A DNA stretch of 64,000 bases, from positions 1-64,000 of the forward strand of contig JBNKCX010000012.1 of assembly GCA_050287965.1 (NCBI GenBank), given 5' to 3'. The position numbers and the translations under genes are program-made. This DNA is from CBFDBF01 sp050287965 (GTDB lineage Bacteria > Pseudomonadota > Gammaproteobacteria > Chromatiales > Chromatiaceae). Below the pieces are notes generated by a model, which saw only the letters and a program-made list of their open reading frames with translations, was not told where the DNA came from and searched no databases. This document shows positions 1 to 11,094 of this stretch, in pieces. How positions within the stretch are numbered: position 1 is the stretch's first letter; the number at the start of each line of letters is the position of its first letter.

Positions 1-404
1 GGGGCAGGGATGCCCCGTATGGACAGCCCCGCTTAAGACGAGAAGCGCAGAGCACCCGCAAAGCGGGCGGGGACGTGGGGCGGTTTTTCTTTGGTACCTT
101 TCTTTTGAGCGCTCAAAAGAAAGGTACTCGTGACCCTTCTGCAACAGCGGAAATATGGATTCGTACCGGACGGGTCACGAAATTAGTTACCAATTTCCAA
201 ACCACGGAGAAAGGGAAAGTTTTGGCTCAAGTTAGACGAGGTAAATTCGAATACCGAGGGCTATAGGCTGCGAAACTAATTACCGGACTGGGACGCCCGA
301 AACAGACAGGTCACGAAACTGGTTACCGATTTAAAAAACGGCCTCGTGATTTGGTGGGGCGAAACCCTACCCTACAAACACCACGGACCGCGAGACTAAC
401 TACC
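1..404. other. Intergenic region with short dispersed repeats, no gene seen
   Basis: No convincing coding region is visible here. The first 16 bases form a small hairpin (ggggca/tgcccc arms). A perfect 34-bp palindrome lies at 94-127. A degenerate motif of the form cga(a/g)a(c/t)t(a/g)(a/g)(t/c)tacc occurs four times, near 178, 271, 314 and 391. The copies at 173-207 and 309-341 are the most alike and share flanking 'ggtcacgaaa...ggttacc...acgg' sequence. I read the stretch as repeat-laden spacer downstream of nifJ. Confidence 0.6.
94..127. repeat. Perfect 34-bp palindrome
   Basis: The arms gtacctttcttttgagc (94-110) and gctcaaaagaaaggtac (111-127) are exact reverse complements with no loop. 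The flanking 'cggtttttctttg' and the upstream hairpin at 1-16 resemble dispersed intergenic repeats that I recall from other gammaproteobacterial genomes; that resemblance is from memory. Confidence 0.7.
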
Positions 405-443
405 AAAAAGAAAAAAGGCGCCATCCGTTTCCGGATGGCGCCT
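404..443 (-). terminator. Rho-independent terminator of nifJ
   Basis: A perfect 12-bp stem (416-427 with 432-443) closes a GAAA tetraloop on the minus strand. It is followed by a U-rich tract, the complement of the A-run at 406-416. It starts 24 bases beyond the nifJ stop codon. Confidence 0.9.
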
Positions 444-466
444 GTCTACAAGCATGACGTACCTGG

Positions 467-3400
467 TCAGGTCTCCTTTTCCTCCTCGAAAGAGATGGCG
501 GCCAGCTTTTCGTAGTACGCATAGCGCTTTTCCGCTTCCGCCTGAGCCAGTTTGGCGAACTCCGCCGCCGCCTCGGGATGGGAACGCTGCAGCTGGGAGA
601 AGCGGGTCTCGCTCTTCATCTGCTCGATGATCGGCACCGAAGGCGCCTTGCAATCGAGCTGCAGCGGGTTCTTGCCCTCTGCCCGAAGGCGCGGGTCGTA
701 GCGATACACGGGGAAGTGGCCGGTATTGACCGCCAGCTCCTGCTGCTTATGGTTGTTCGCCAGGTCGATACCGTGGGCGATACAGGGGCTGTAGGCGATG
801 ATGATGGAGACCCCGTCATAGGACTCCGCCTCCAGGAACGCCTTCAGGGTCCGCACGTCCTTGGCGCCGTAGGCCACCTGCGCGACGTAGACGTTCTCGT
901 AGGCCATGGCGATCATGCCGAGATCTTTCTTGCGGCCCGGTTTGCCGCCGGCGGCGAACTTGGCCACAGCGCCGATGGGGGTCGCCTTGGACATCTGGCC
1001 GCCGGTATTTGAGTAAACCTCGGTGTCCAGCACCAGGATGTTGACGTTCTCCCCGGAGGCCAGGACGTGGTCCAGACCGCCGTAGCCGATGTCGTAGGCC
1101 CAGCCGTCGCCGCCCACGATCCAGACGCTCTTCTTGGCTACGGTGTCGATGACCGACTCGAGATTGCGCGCGGCCTCGGAATCGATCCCCTTGAGGATCT
1201 CCTTCACCTTAGCAACGCGTTCCCGCTGGCGGAAGATACCCGCTTCGTCGGACTGGTCGGCGTCGATAATCTCTTTGACCAGATCGCCGCCGATCTCTTT
1301 CTCCATCCTCTTCAGTTGCACTCGGGCCATCTCGGCCTGACGGTCGATAGAGACGCGGAAACCGAGCCCGAATTCAGCGGTGTCCTCGAACAAGGAGTTG
1401 TTCCAGGTAGGACCGCGGCCCTCGTTATTGGAGGCGTACGGTGTGGTGGGCAGGTTGCCTCCATAGATGGAGGAACAGCCGGTGGCGTTGCCCATTACCA
1501 TACGGTCGCCGAACAGCTGGGTGGCAAGACGGATATAAGGGGTTTCGCCGCAGCCGACGCAGGCGCCGGAGGCCTCGAACAGGGGCTGCGCCAGCATGGC
1601 GGTTTTCATGGTACCCCAACGGATCTTCTCGCGGTCGAACTCCGGAATGCCGAGGAAGAACGTCCAGTTCGCGGCCTCGGATTCACGCAGCGGAGGCTGC
1701 GGCACCATGTCCAGGGCCTTGTGTTCCGGGTTCTCCTTGTCCTGGGCCGGGCAGATGTCCGCGCACAGGGTGCAGCCGGTGCAGTCCTCGGGGGCCACCT
1801 GATAGGTGATGTGCTGGCCTTCGCCGAACTCCTTGCCCTTGATCTCAATGGACTTGAAGGTGGGCGGGGCGTCCTTGGCCAGTTCCGCCGGAAATACCTT
1901 GGAGCGGATAGCCGCGTGCGGGCAGACGAAAACACACTTGCCGCAGTAGATGCAGAGCTCCGCATCCCACACCGGGATATGCCGGGCCAGGTTGCGTTTT
2001 TCGTAGGAGGAGCTGTTCAGGGGCCAGATACCGTCGGCGGGGATCAGGCTGACCGGGACGCTGTCGCCACGGCCCGCAATGATCTCGCCACAGACGTTCT
2101 TGACGAATTCAGGTGCATTGTCGGTAACCGGCGGCCGTAGCTCGAAGGTGGAGGATACGGCGGACGGGATTTCCACCTTGTGCATGGCGGCCACGGAGGC
2201 GTCAATGGCCTGAAAGTTCTTCTCCACCACTGCGGGGCCTTTTTTGCCGTAGGTCTTCTCGGCTGCCGCCTTAATCTTGGCGATGGCCTCATCCTTCGGA
2301 AGGATGCCGGAAATGGCGAAGAAGCAGGTCTGCATGATGGTGTTGATGCGGCGACCCATGCCGGTTTCATCGGCCACTTTATAGGCGTCGATGACGTAGA
2401 CATCCAGCTTCTTGTCGATGATTTGTTGCTGCATCTTGCGCGGCAGCGTGTCCCAGACGCTGTCGGGACCTGCATCCGAGTTGAGCAGGAAGACGCCGCC
2501 TTCGCGGGCCTTGTCCAGCATGTCCAGGGTCTCAAGGAAGATCGGTTGGTGACAGGCCACGAAATCCGCCTCACCGTCGCCGATAAGATAAGTGGACCTG
2601 ATGGGTTCGGGACCGAAACGCAGGTGGGAGGTGGTCACCGCTCCCGCTTTCTTGGAGTCGTAAACGAAATAACCCTGGCCGTAAATATTCTCGTCTTCGC
2701 CGATGATCTTGATGGAGTTCTTGTTGGCGGATACGGTGCCGTCCGCGCCCAGGCCGAAGAACATGCACTGAGTGACCTTCTTGTGGTCGATGATCTGGAA
2801 GCTCGGGTCCCACTCCAGACTGCTGTGGGTTATGTCGTCGTTGATGCCGACGGTAAAAGAGTTCTTCGGAGCGTCCTTGGACAGCTCGTCGAAGATCCCC
2901 TTGATCATGCCCGGGTTGAACTCCTTGGAGGAGAGGCCGTAGCGCCCGCCCACCACACGCGGGATGCCGTCGAACTTGTCGCCGCCGGTGACCACGTAGT
3001 CGGCAATGGCGGTGGCCACGTCCTTATACATGGGCTCGCCGTCGCTGCCGGGCTCCTTGCAGCGATCCAATACCGCGATCTTGCGCACGGAGGCCGGCAG
3101 AGCGTCGATCATATGCTTGGGAGAGAACGGACGATAGAGACGCACCCGCAGCATGCCGATCTTCTCGCCCTGGGCAACCAGATGCTCCACCGTCTCTTCC
3201 GCCGCTTCGGTGGCGGAACCCATCAGGATGATGACCCGCTCCGCGTCCTCGGCGCCGATGTACTCGAACAGTTTGTATTGACGACCGGTGAGATCGGCGA
3301 AGCGGTCCATCACCGACTGCATTATCTCCGGCACCTTTTCATAATAGGCGTTGACCGTTTCCCGGCCCTGGAAATAGACGTCGGGGTTCTGCGACGTGCC

Positions 3401-4051
3401 GCGAATAGTCGGGCGGTCCGGAGACATGGCGCGGTTGCGGAAGGCGCGAATGTGATCGTCCGGCAGCAAGGTGTGCATGACCTCATCGCTCGGGAGTTCC
3501 GCCTTGGCCACCTCGTGGGAGGTGCGGAAACCGTCAAAGAAATGCACGAACGGAATGCGGGATTCCAGAGTGGCCACCTGGGCCATCAGGGCGTGGTCCG
3601 CTACCTCCTGGGGGGTACAGGAAGAGAGCATGGCGAAACCGGTCATGCGGGTGGACATGACGTCGCTGTGGTCGCCGAAGATGGAGAGGGCCTGGGCGGC
3701 GATGGCGCGTGCCGCAACATGGATAACCATCGGGGTCAGTTCGCCGGCGATCTTGTACATGCTGGGGATCATCAGCAACAGACCCTGGGAGGAGGTGAAG
3801 GTGGTGGTCAGTGCTCCGGTCTGAATGGCGCCATGGCAGGCCGCAACGGCACCTCCTTCGTGTTGCATCTCCACGACCTTGGGAACGGTACCCCAGATAT
3901 TGGTCCGGCCATTGGCGGAGAACTCATCACTGAGCTCTCCCATCCCTGAGGAGGGAGTGATCGGATAGATGGCAATCACTTCGTTGGTCTTATGGGCAAC
4001 GTGGGCCGCCGCTTCGATCCCGTCAACGGTGACCATGTTGTTGTTGGACAT
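467..4051 (-). CDS. nifJ: Pyruvate:ferredoxin (flavodoxin) oxidoreductase, single-chain
   Basis: This 1194-residue protein has the full fused domain order of the single-chain family. The order is the N-terminal pyruvate/CoA domains (1-410, with YPITPSSGMGE near residue 30), the gamma domain (about 415-630), two [4Fe-4S] ferredoxin clusters (CIYCGKCVFVCP near 699 and CTGCTLCADICP near 758), and the TPP domain (about 820-1194). The TPP domain has GACVGCGETPY, NATGCSSIYGG and GDGWAYDIGYGG near 982. It interconverts pyruvate and acetyl-CoA + CO2 with ferredoxin; beside aclBA it probably runs in the carboxylating direction to feed acetyl-CoA into pyruvate (inference). A GGGAGG ribosome-binding site precedes the ATG. 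The gene is separated from icd by 511 bases and a terminator, so it is likely transcribed on its own. The enzyme family is oxygen-sensitive. Confidence 0.96.
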   Translation of the reverse strand: MSNNNMVTVDGIEAAAHVAHKTNEVIAIYPITPSSGMGELSDEFSANGRTNIWGTVPKVVEMQHEGGAVAACHGAIQTGALTTTFTSSQGLLLMIPSMYKIAGELTPMVIHVAARAIAAQALSIFGDHSDVMSTRMTGFAMLSSCTPQEVADHALMAQVATLESRIPFVHFFDGFRTSHEVAKAELPSDEVMHTLLPDDHIRAFRNRAMSPDRPTIRGTSQNPDVYFQGRETVNAYYEKVPEIMQSVMDRFADLTGRQYKLFEYIGAEDAERVIILMGSATEAAEETVEHLVAQGEKIGMLRVRLYRPFSPKHMIDALPASVRKIAVLDRCKEPGSDGEPMYKDVATAIADYVVTGGDKFDGIPRVVGGRYGLSSKEFNPGMIKGIFDELSKDAPKNSFTVGINDDITHSSLEWDPSFQIIDHKKVTQCMFFGLGADGTVSANKNSIKIIGEDENIYGQGYFVYDSKKAGAVTTSHLRFGPEPIRSTYLIGDGEADFVACHQPIFLETLDMLDKAREGGVFLLNSDAGPDSVWDTLPRKMQQQIIDKKLDVYVIDAYKVADETGMGRRINTIMQTCFFAISGILPKDEAIAKIKAAAEKTYGKKGPAVVEKNFQAIDASVAAMHKVEIPSAVSSTFELRPPVTDNAPEFVKNVCGEIIAGRGDSVPVSLIPADGIWPLNSSSYEKRNLARHIPVWDAELCIYCGKCVFVCPHAAIRSKVFPAELAKDAPPTFKSIEIKGKEFGEGQHITYQVAPEDCTGCTLCADICPAQDKENPEHKALDMVPQPPLRESEAANWTFFLGIPEFDREKIRWGTMKTAMLAQPLFEASGACVGCGETPYIRLATQLFGDRMVMGNATGCSSIYGGNLPTTPYASNNEGRGPTWNNSLFEDTAEFGLGFRVSIDRQAEMARVQLKRMEKEIGGDLVKEIIDADQSDEAGIFRQRERVAKVKEILKGIDSEAARNLESVIDTVAKKSVWIVGGDGWAYDIGYGGLDHVLASGENVNILVLDTEVYSNTGGQMSKATPIGAVAKFAAGGKPGRKKDLGMIAMAYENVYVAQVAYGAKDVRTLKAFLEAESYDGVSIIIAYSPCIAHGIDLANNHKQQELAVNTGHFPVYRYDPRLRAEGKNPLQLDCKAPSVPIIEQMKSETRFSQLQRSHPEAAAEFAKLAQAEAEKRYAYYEKLAAISFEEEKET

Positions 4052-4504
4052 TTCAGCCTCCCGGACCTGGTTTATCAGGTGGTATCTAAAATACTATGCG
4101 GGACCCAACATGGTGCGCCCCAGTTCATCGCGACCGGCTATTATTCCGTAGCACGATCGAAAAATCTACATAAGTAATCGCTGATTTATTACCCTTATAG
4201 ACCCATTGGTCAGGGTTCAGAAAGGATTCCAGCACCGCCGATGCTCTTTCCAGCCCTGCGTTCCATGGGCGAGGTTTCCGTCCGATCAGTCTATTCGGTT
4301 CGTACCATCGGCTCTGTTGCCTCGAATCGGGCAGCCTAATATTAAGCGATCCAATCTTTATTGGCACTATCCACGGCGAATATCAATAGTATGCCAAAAT
4401 AAACAGATAAATATACTCGGAAATACTGGGGTTGGTTCCGGCGAGTACGGCTATATATCAGGGTATCAGATAACCGGAATTATATTCCGGTTGATTCTGG
4501 AGAC
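4052..4504. other. Intergenic region upstream of nifJ, no gene seen
   Basis: This AT-richer spacer lies between icd and nifJ and presumably contains the nifJ promoter. I see a short hairpin at 4066-4081 close to the nifJ start, and an 8-bp inverted repeat aaccggaa/ttccggtt at 4472-4492. No RNA gene or plausible small protein is visible. Confidence 0.5.
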
Positions 4505-4540
4505 AAAAAAAAGGCGCACCCCTTTCGGGATGCGCCTTTT
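4505..4540 (-). terminator. Rho-independent terminator of icd
   Basis: On the minus strand a 12-bp stem (4511-4538, one G-U wobble) closes a GAAA tetraloop and is followed by a run of eight U (complement of the A-run 4505-4512). It lies just past the icd stop and has the same architecture as the nifJ terminator. Confidence 0.92.
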
Positions 4541-4562
4541 CCGTTTGCCGAGCCCTGCCGGC

Positions 4563-6773
<2,211 letters not shown>

Positions 6774-6837
6774 GTTTCAGTCCTCAGTTTTTGAAAAAAT
6801 CTGCTTATGTGAGTAGTTGTCCAAATACCGAGATAAA

Positions 6838-6925
6838 ACGCGAAGGACGCTGAGGCGCTAAGGCGCAAAGAAATGAAGCCTTATAAGCCTCGAATCACTT
6901 TGCGCCCCCGCGACTTTGCGCGCTA
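6838..6925. repeat. Short inverted-repeat element upstream of icd
   Basis: The segment contains near-tandem octamers (cgctgagg, cgctaagg, cgcaaag) and an inverted repeat ggcgcaaag/ctttgcgcc (6862-6870 and 6898-6906), with a further ctttgcgc close by. It looks like a dispersed intergenic repeat and lies between aclA and the icd start. Confidence 0.45.
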
Positions 6926-6970
6926 TGCGTTAATACTCCCTGTTTATAAAACAACCACCGATAAATACGG

Positions 6971-7001
6971 GGGCAGAGTCAGGTGTATCCCGACTCTGCC
7001 C
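6971..7001 (-). terminator. Hairpin just downstream of aclA
   Basis: A perfect 10-bp stem gggcagagtc/gactctgccc (6971-6980 with 6992-7001) and an 11-base loop lie 10 bases past the aclA stop. On the minus strand the following bases are CCGTATTTAT, not a clean U-run. It may therefore be an attenuator or an RNA-stabilising hairpin instead of a full terminator. Confidence 0.5.
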
Positions 7002-7010
7002 GTTGCAGGA

Positions 7011-9728
7011 TTAACCCACGAAGCTGCACTTACTGGCCGGCGTACGGGTGTCCATGTTGCGACCACGGTTGGTGTGGTCGTCGATCTCCGCCGCGGAGCC
7101 GATCATGCGTCCGAACAGGAAGGTGGTGAACGCAGCGGACTCCATGGTGGCGTCGTCGATCTCTCCGTCCGCATAGGGTTTCCACAACATCTTCAGGAGA
7201 AGAACGGCGATGACGGCATCGACGTTGACGCAGAATACGTTGCGCGTCACGCCGGTCTTATGCAATGCCTTCACCAGTTCTTTATAGAACTCATGGAAGA
7301 CGTTGTAGTCGCCGCGTTTCTTGAACAGGTCGCTGACGAATACCTCGCGCGGATCGTAGTTCACATCCTCCCCCTTGAAGACCGGGTGACCGGTGCAGGG
7401 GATCTTGTTGTAGGAGAGGTTGCCCTCCGCTTTGGCCTTGGTCTTGTACGCCAGATACTCCTTGGCATATTCGGTGGCCATGGCCGCCAGATCGAGACCG
7501 TGACCCTCTGCGCCGGGATCGCTCAGGCCGGTATCACGGAAACGGTCCAGCAGGAAGGAGATGGCCTCGTAACCGTTACCGCCATGGGCATATCCGGTGT
7601 GAGTGAGAAAGCCGATGTAGCCTTTGTTCACCTGCACCCGCTCCGGGGCTTCGGGGCCGTCGGCCGCCACGGCGCCTTTGGCGCCCTGGGCGGAGATGGT
7701 GCCCGGACCATTGGAGATAATCAGACCCAGCAGCACGGAGAAGGCGTACAGCGCCTCCTCGTTCGGACGGTGGCCCAGCAGTGCCAGATGGGCGGTCTCG
7801 GTGAAACTCCAATTCTCCATCAACTCCTGGTCGGAGATGCCGCAGAAATTGCCCGGGGTCTGCTGGCCGCTGCTGGCGGCGGAACCGATCAGGGTGCTGA
7901 AGACGCGGAAGTGCCACGGCAGGGTGCTGATGGTGGTGGCGGAGAGCCGCTTGCGCATCAGGGCCTTCCAGGCCAGGTGCAGGGTGATGGCCGCCAGCAC
8001 GACCTGGCCGCGTACATGTCCGCCGGACTTTGCAGCCACGGCCTTGACGAACTCCACGAACAGGGACTTGGCGCCGCGGGCCTCGATGGCGGCCAGCATG
8101 GCCTCACCCCGGCTGCAGCTGCTGTCTGTGGAGAACAGGGAGGCGTCGGCCGCTGCCACCTGGGCGGAGATGTCCGCTCCGGTGTCGGCCGGATCCCCGA
8201 TGCCGGACTTCTTGAACAGCTCCATCATGGCAGTGGCGGCCTTGCGGGAGACCTCCACGTCTTTCGGGCCCACCATGGCGACCGCGGCGGACAGGGCGGT
8301 ATTGGGGCTGTTCCCCGCATGGCGGGAGGCGTCGGCGGCGGTTAGACCGATGGCATCGGCCTGATTGACGAAGGCGTTCAGGGCCACGTTGGCCAGGGCC
8401 GCCCCGTTGCTGTCCGGATACTCCCGGATCAGGCTCTGTACCAGGTTTTCCTCGAAGGTATGCGTGGAAGCATCCAGCACGCTGGTGCCGTGGATACGGG
8501 TCACCTGGGTCTTCGGATCCATCATGGAAGCGCCGGAGGCGTCCTTCATGGTCTGGCGCGGGAAGACGGCACCCACCTGTTCGCGGAGGCCGGCGATCTG
8601 GTCGTCATAGGGCGCCAGGGCGTTCACCACCGGGGGATTCAGGTGCTCCGGAAGGTCGATACCCTGGGTGTTGCTGAACCAGCACTTGAGAGAGAGGTCC
8701 CCCACCGGCTCGAAGTCGTGCTCCATTTTGTTGAGCTTCATCACCGCGTCCATGGCGGCCGGGATATGGGCGATGTTGGTCACCACGGCGCCCTTGGCGG
8801 AGCAGACCGGATTGTCCGGAGAGAAGATGGCGTCCACGCCGAACTTCTCCATGAACCACTCCTCCTTGGCGATGGCGTTGTCGCCGGAACCGGCAATGGC
8901 GCCGGCGTGGCCGCAGGCCTTGGTCAGCTTGGCCTTCCAGCGACCCACCACGCAGGCGACCACGGGTTTTTCGAACTGCAAGCTGTGCTCGTAATACCCG
9001 CCCGGCTCGATGTACATGACGGCCGCTTTGGAACGGTCGTCGTTGTGGAACGCGTGGGTCCACTCCGGCGCGGCGTAGTGGATATAGACGTCCTTGCCGG
9101 AGGAGAAGGAAACGGTGCTGCCCCATCCGGCGGTGGCCAGATAGACGGCGATGGTAGTGGTGAAGTTACCGGAGTTGGAATAAATGGCGATGGAGCCCGG
9201 GAGCAGTGACTCCTCCGGGTGGTTGCCGCCCAGGGCGCCGCCGATACGCACGTGATTGTGGGCGTCGGCAAGTCCGAGACAGTTGGCGCCGAAGATATCG
9301 ATGCCGCGCATCTGGCCCATGGCGCGGATGACGCGGGCGTCCCGTACCGGCACCTTCTCGGTGAGAATGACGATCTTCTTCAGTTTGGGGTTGACGCGAA
9401 TGGCCTCGATCACGCCGTCACGTACACCGGACGGGGGAAGGTAAACCACCACCACGTTGAACTCGTGTCCGGCTTCTATGGCCTCGGCCACGTTATCGTA
9501 CACCGGTATATCGCCGGCGGAGGTCTTCATCCTGGAGCCGGAACGACCGGGAGCGGTACCGCAAACGATATTGCCGCCGGAATACACGTGACTCACCGGG
9601 GTGACGGTGCGGCTTTCGCCGCCGGTGATGTTAAGTACGCAGACCCTGTCCTCTTTGGTGGCCAGTTCCTGCAGAGAGTTTATGCCCACGTAGTAGTGGG
9701 GGAATGCTGCTACACCTTGCGGATGCAT
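7011..9728 (-). CDS. aclA: ATP citrate lyase, large (citryl-CoA lyase) subunit, long form
   Basis: This 905-residue protein combines a succinyl-CoA-synthetase-alpha-like part with a citrate-synthase-like part. The first part (about 1-340) has a CoA-binding fold and the phosphohistidine motif CGHAGAIAGSGDNAIAKE with His274. The second (about 600-905) has TGHPVFKG (His781) and NVDAVIAV (Asp837), matching two of the lyase catalytic residues. The canonical bacterial subunit is about 610 residues; the extra ~300 residues lie between the two parts (about 340-600). The position matching the catalytic His of ADHGPAVSGA in other ACLs reads SNGPG, with Asn673. The length fits the divergent 'type II' ACL reported from vestimentiferan symbionts and Magnetococcus (from memory). 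With AclB it cleaves citrate to acetyl-CoA and oxaloacetate using ATP and CoA, the diagnostic rTCA step. A GAGGGAA ribosome-binding site precedes the ATG. Confidence 0.9.
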   Translation of the reverse strand: MHPQGVAAFPHYYVGINSLQELATKEDRVCVLNITGGESRTVTPVSHVYSGGNIVCGTAPGRSGSRMKTSAGDIPVYDNVAEAIEAGHEFNVVVVYLPPSGVRDGVIEAIRVNPKLKKIVILTEKVPVRDARVIRAMGQMRGIDIFGANCLGLADAHNHVRIGGALGGNHPEESLLPGSIAIYSNSGNFTTTIAVYLATAGWGSTVSFSSGKDVYIHYAAPEWTHAFHNDDRSKAAVMYIEPGGYYEHSLQFEKPVVACVVGRWKAKLTKACGHAGAIAGSGDNAIAKEEWFMEKFGVDAIFSPDNPVCSAKGAVVTNIAHIPAAMDAVMKLNKMEHDFEPVGDLSLKCWFSNTQGIDLPEHLNPPVVNALAPYDDQIAGLREQVGAVFPRQTMKDASGASMMDPKTQVTRIHGTSVLDASTHTFEENLVQSLIREYPDSNGAALANVALNAFVNQADAIGLTAADASRHAGNSPNTALSAAVAMVGPKDVEVSRKAATAMMELFKKSGIGDPADTGADISAQVAAADASLFSTDSSCSRGEAMLAAIEARGAKSLFVEFVKAVAAKSGGHVRGQVVLAAITLHLAWKALMRKRLSATTISTLPWHFRVFSTLIGSAASSGQQTPGNFCGISDQELMENWSFTETAHLALLGHRPNEEALYAFSVLLGLIISNGPGTISAQGAKGAVAADGPEAPERVQVNKGYIGFLTHTGYAHGGNGYEAISFLLDRFRDTGLSDPGAEGHGLDLAAMATEYAKEYLAYKTKAKAEGNLSYNKIPCTGHPVFKGEDVNYDPREVFVSDLFKKRGDYNVFHEFYKELVKALHKTGVTRNVFCVNVDAVIAVLLLKMLWKPYADGEIDDATMESAAFTTFLFGRMIGSAAEIDDHTNRGRNMDTRTPASKCSFVG

Positions 9729-9811
9729 AATTTGGTTCCCTCATTCATGCGTGATCTTCTGCATACGATCACGACTAGGAATTTTTTGTTTACAGAGGTT
9801 ACGAGCCGTTA

Positions 9812-11083
9812 TCAGGCCAGACCCATCTTCTTGGCGACAATCTCACGACCACCGCTCTTCATCCAGTCGTCGGCTGCCTGAGCGTAGTTGACCACCTCGC
9901 TCATGGCGGAATCGAAGCCGAACATCTGGTAGGGAAGACCCAGCGAATCGAGGGTGTCCTTCATATAGCCCATGCCGCGGATAAGGTTCGGTCCGCCGCG
10001 GCCCACCACCACATACAGAGGTTGCGGGCCATGGGTGTTGAAGTGATCCCGTAACGCGTCCGCCATGGCGCGGAAGGTCTCGTAAATATCGGTGTTGTTG
10101 GCCTTGCCGCCGATAATAAACAGTACGTTGGACTGTTCCAGCCAGTACTTGTAAACGATGCGGCTGATGTCATGCATCTTCTCGTACGGCGGGTTACCGC
10201 CGAAGTCGGAGGAGATGGTTGCCGCATCACCCAGCAGTTCGGTGACCAGGGCGTTGGCGCCGCCGCCGAAGGTCATGGCGGTGATGGTGCCCTCCTCATT
10301 GATGACGAACACGTCGGACTGGCCCTGATAGGTGCGCAGGGCGTTCACTTCCTGTTCAAAATCGGAGTAGCTGGAGGTATCCAGACCTTCCGGCAGACCG
10401 AGGCGATCCACGTTGGTATCGTCCCCGTCAAAGGCGCACTTGAAGTCGCAGGCGATCGGGATGAGGCGACCGTTTTTGTTGCTCATCATGCGGATCGGAT
10501 TGAGTTCCAGCGTGGTCATGCCGTAGTTGTGGAACAGATCCCAAAGCTTGGGCAGGTTCTGCACCAGAGGGCTTACCAGCTCCTTGGGGGCGTCCAGCTG
10601 CCGCAGGGCATTGGAGATCACGAAGCCCTTCAGCCCGGTCAGCGGATCGAAGGGGATGCGCGCAATCTTCTCGGGGGGCAGTTCCTCAATGTCCATACCG
10701 CCATGATGGGTCAGGGTGATCATGGGGGCGCGGAACTCGGTACTGTCGGTGATGGAGAAATAGACCTCGTACTCAGCCGGTACGGCGCCTTCAAAGGTAA
10801 CGCCCTCGGCCTTGGAGTAGGTGTTGTTATGGAAGTGTTCGGCGAAGTACAGCCGTGCCTTCTCCTGCATGGCGGTGGAAAGATCCTTGGCACGACCCAA
10901 CAGGCCGGCCTTGCCCTTCTTGCCTACACCGCCCTTGAACATGGGTTTGATGAAGACTTCACCGTGGCGCTCGATGAGACCTTTGATCTCTTCGTTGGTT
11001 GCTTCCGGCCCCAGTACCTCGGACGTGGGAAAATCCACGTACTTGAGGAGCTTGGACCCCCAATACATTCCGGTTATCTGCAT
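9812..11083 (-). CDS. aclB: ATP citrate lyase, small (ATP-grasp) subunit
   Basis: This 423-residue protein resembles the succinyl-CoA synthetase beta chain. It has an N-terminal ATP-grasp domain (1-230, with IKPMFKGGVGKKGKAG and TTLELNPIRM). A ligase-CoA domain follows (about 240-420, with FGGGANALVTELLGD, SSDFGGNPP and VVGRGGPNLIRGMGY). It should phosphorylate the histidine of AclA and form citryl-CoA. The gene starts 11 bases after the mdh stop with AGGAG before the ATG and ends 83 bases before aclA, so mdh-aclB-aclA read as one operon. Subunit naming (A or B) differs between publications. Confidence 0.92.
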   Translation of the reverse strand: MQITGMYWGSKLLKYVDFPTSEVLGPEATNEEIKGLIERHGEVFIKPMFKGGVGKKGKAGLLGRAKDLSTAMQEKARLYFAEHFHNNTYSKAEGVTFEGAVPAEYEVYFSITDSTEFRAPMITLTHHGGMDIEELPPEKIARIPFDPLTGLKGFVISNALRQLDAPKELVSPLVQNLPKLWDLFHNYGMTTLELNPIRMMSNKNGRLIPIACDFKCAFDGDDTNVDRLGLPEGLDTSSYSDFEQEVNALRTYQGQSDVFVINEEGTITAMTFGGGANALVTELLGDAATISSDFGGNPPYEKMHDISRIVYKYWLEQSNVLFIIGGKANNTDIYETFRAMADALRDHFNTHGPQPLYVVVGRGGPNLIRGMGYMKDTLDSLGLPYQMFGFDSAMSEVVNYAQAADDWMKSGGREIVAKKMGLA

Positions 11084-11094
11084 TCTTATTGCTC

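Noticed and set aside
75..266. 63-codon frame in the left spacer
   Set aside because: It runs through the 34-bp palindrome and the degenerate repeats and has no ribosome-binding site.
2180..3949. Long open frame opposite nifJ (plus strand)
   Set aside because: Composition is that of a mirrored GC-rich gene and nifJ on the other strand is unmistakable.
4125..4367. 80-codon minus-strand frame between icd and nifJ
   Set aside because: No ribosome-binding site, atypical composition and no domain.
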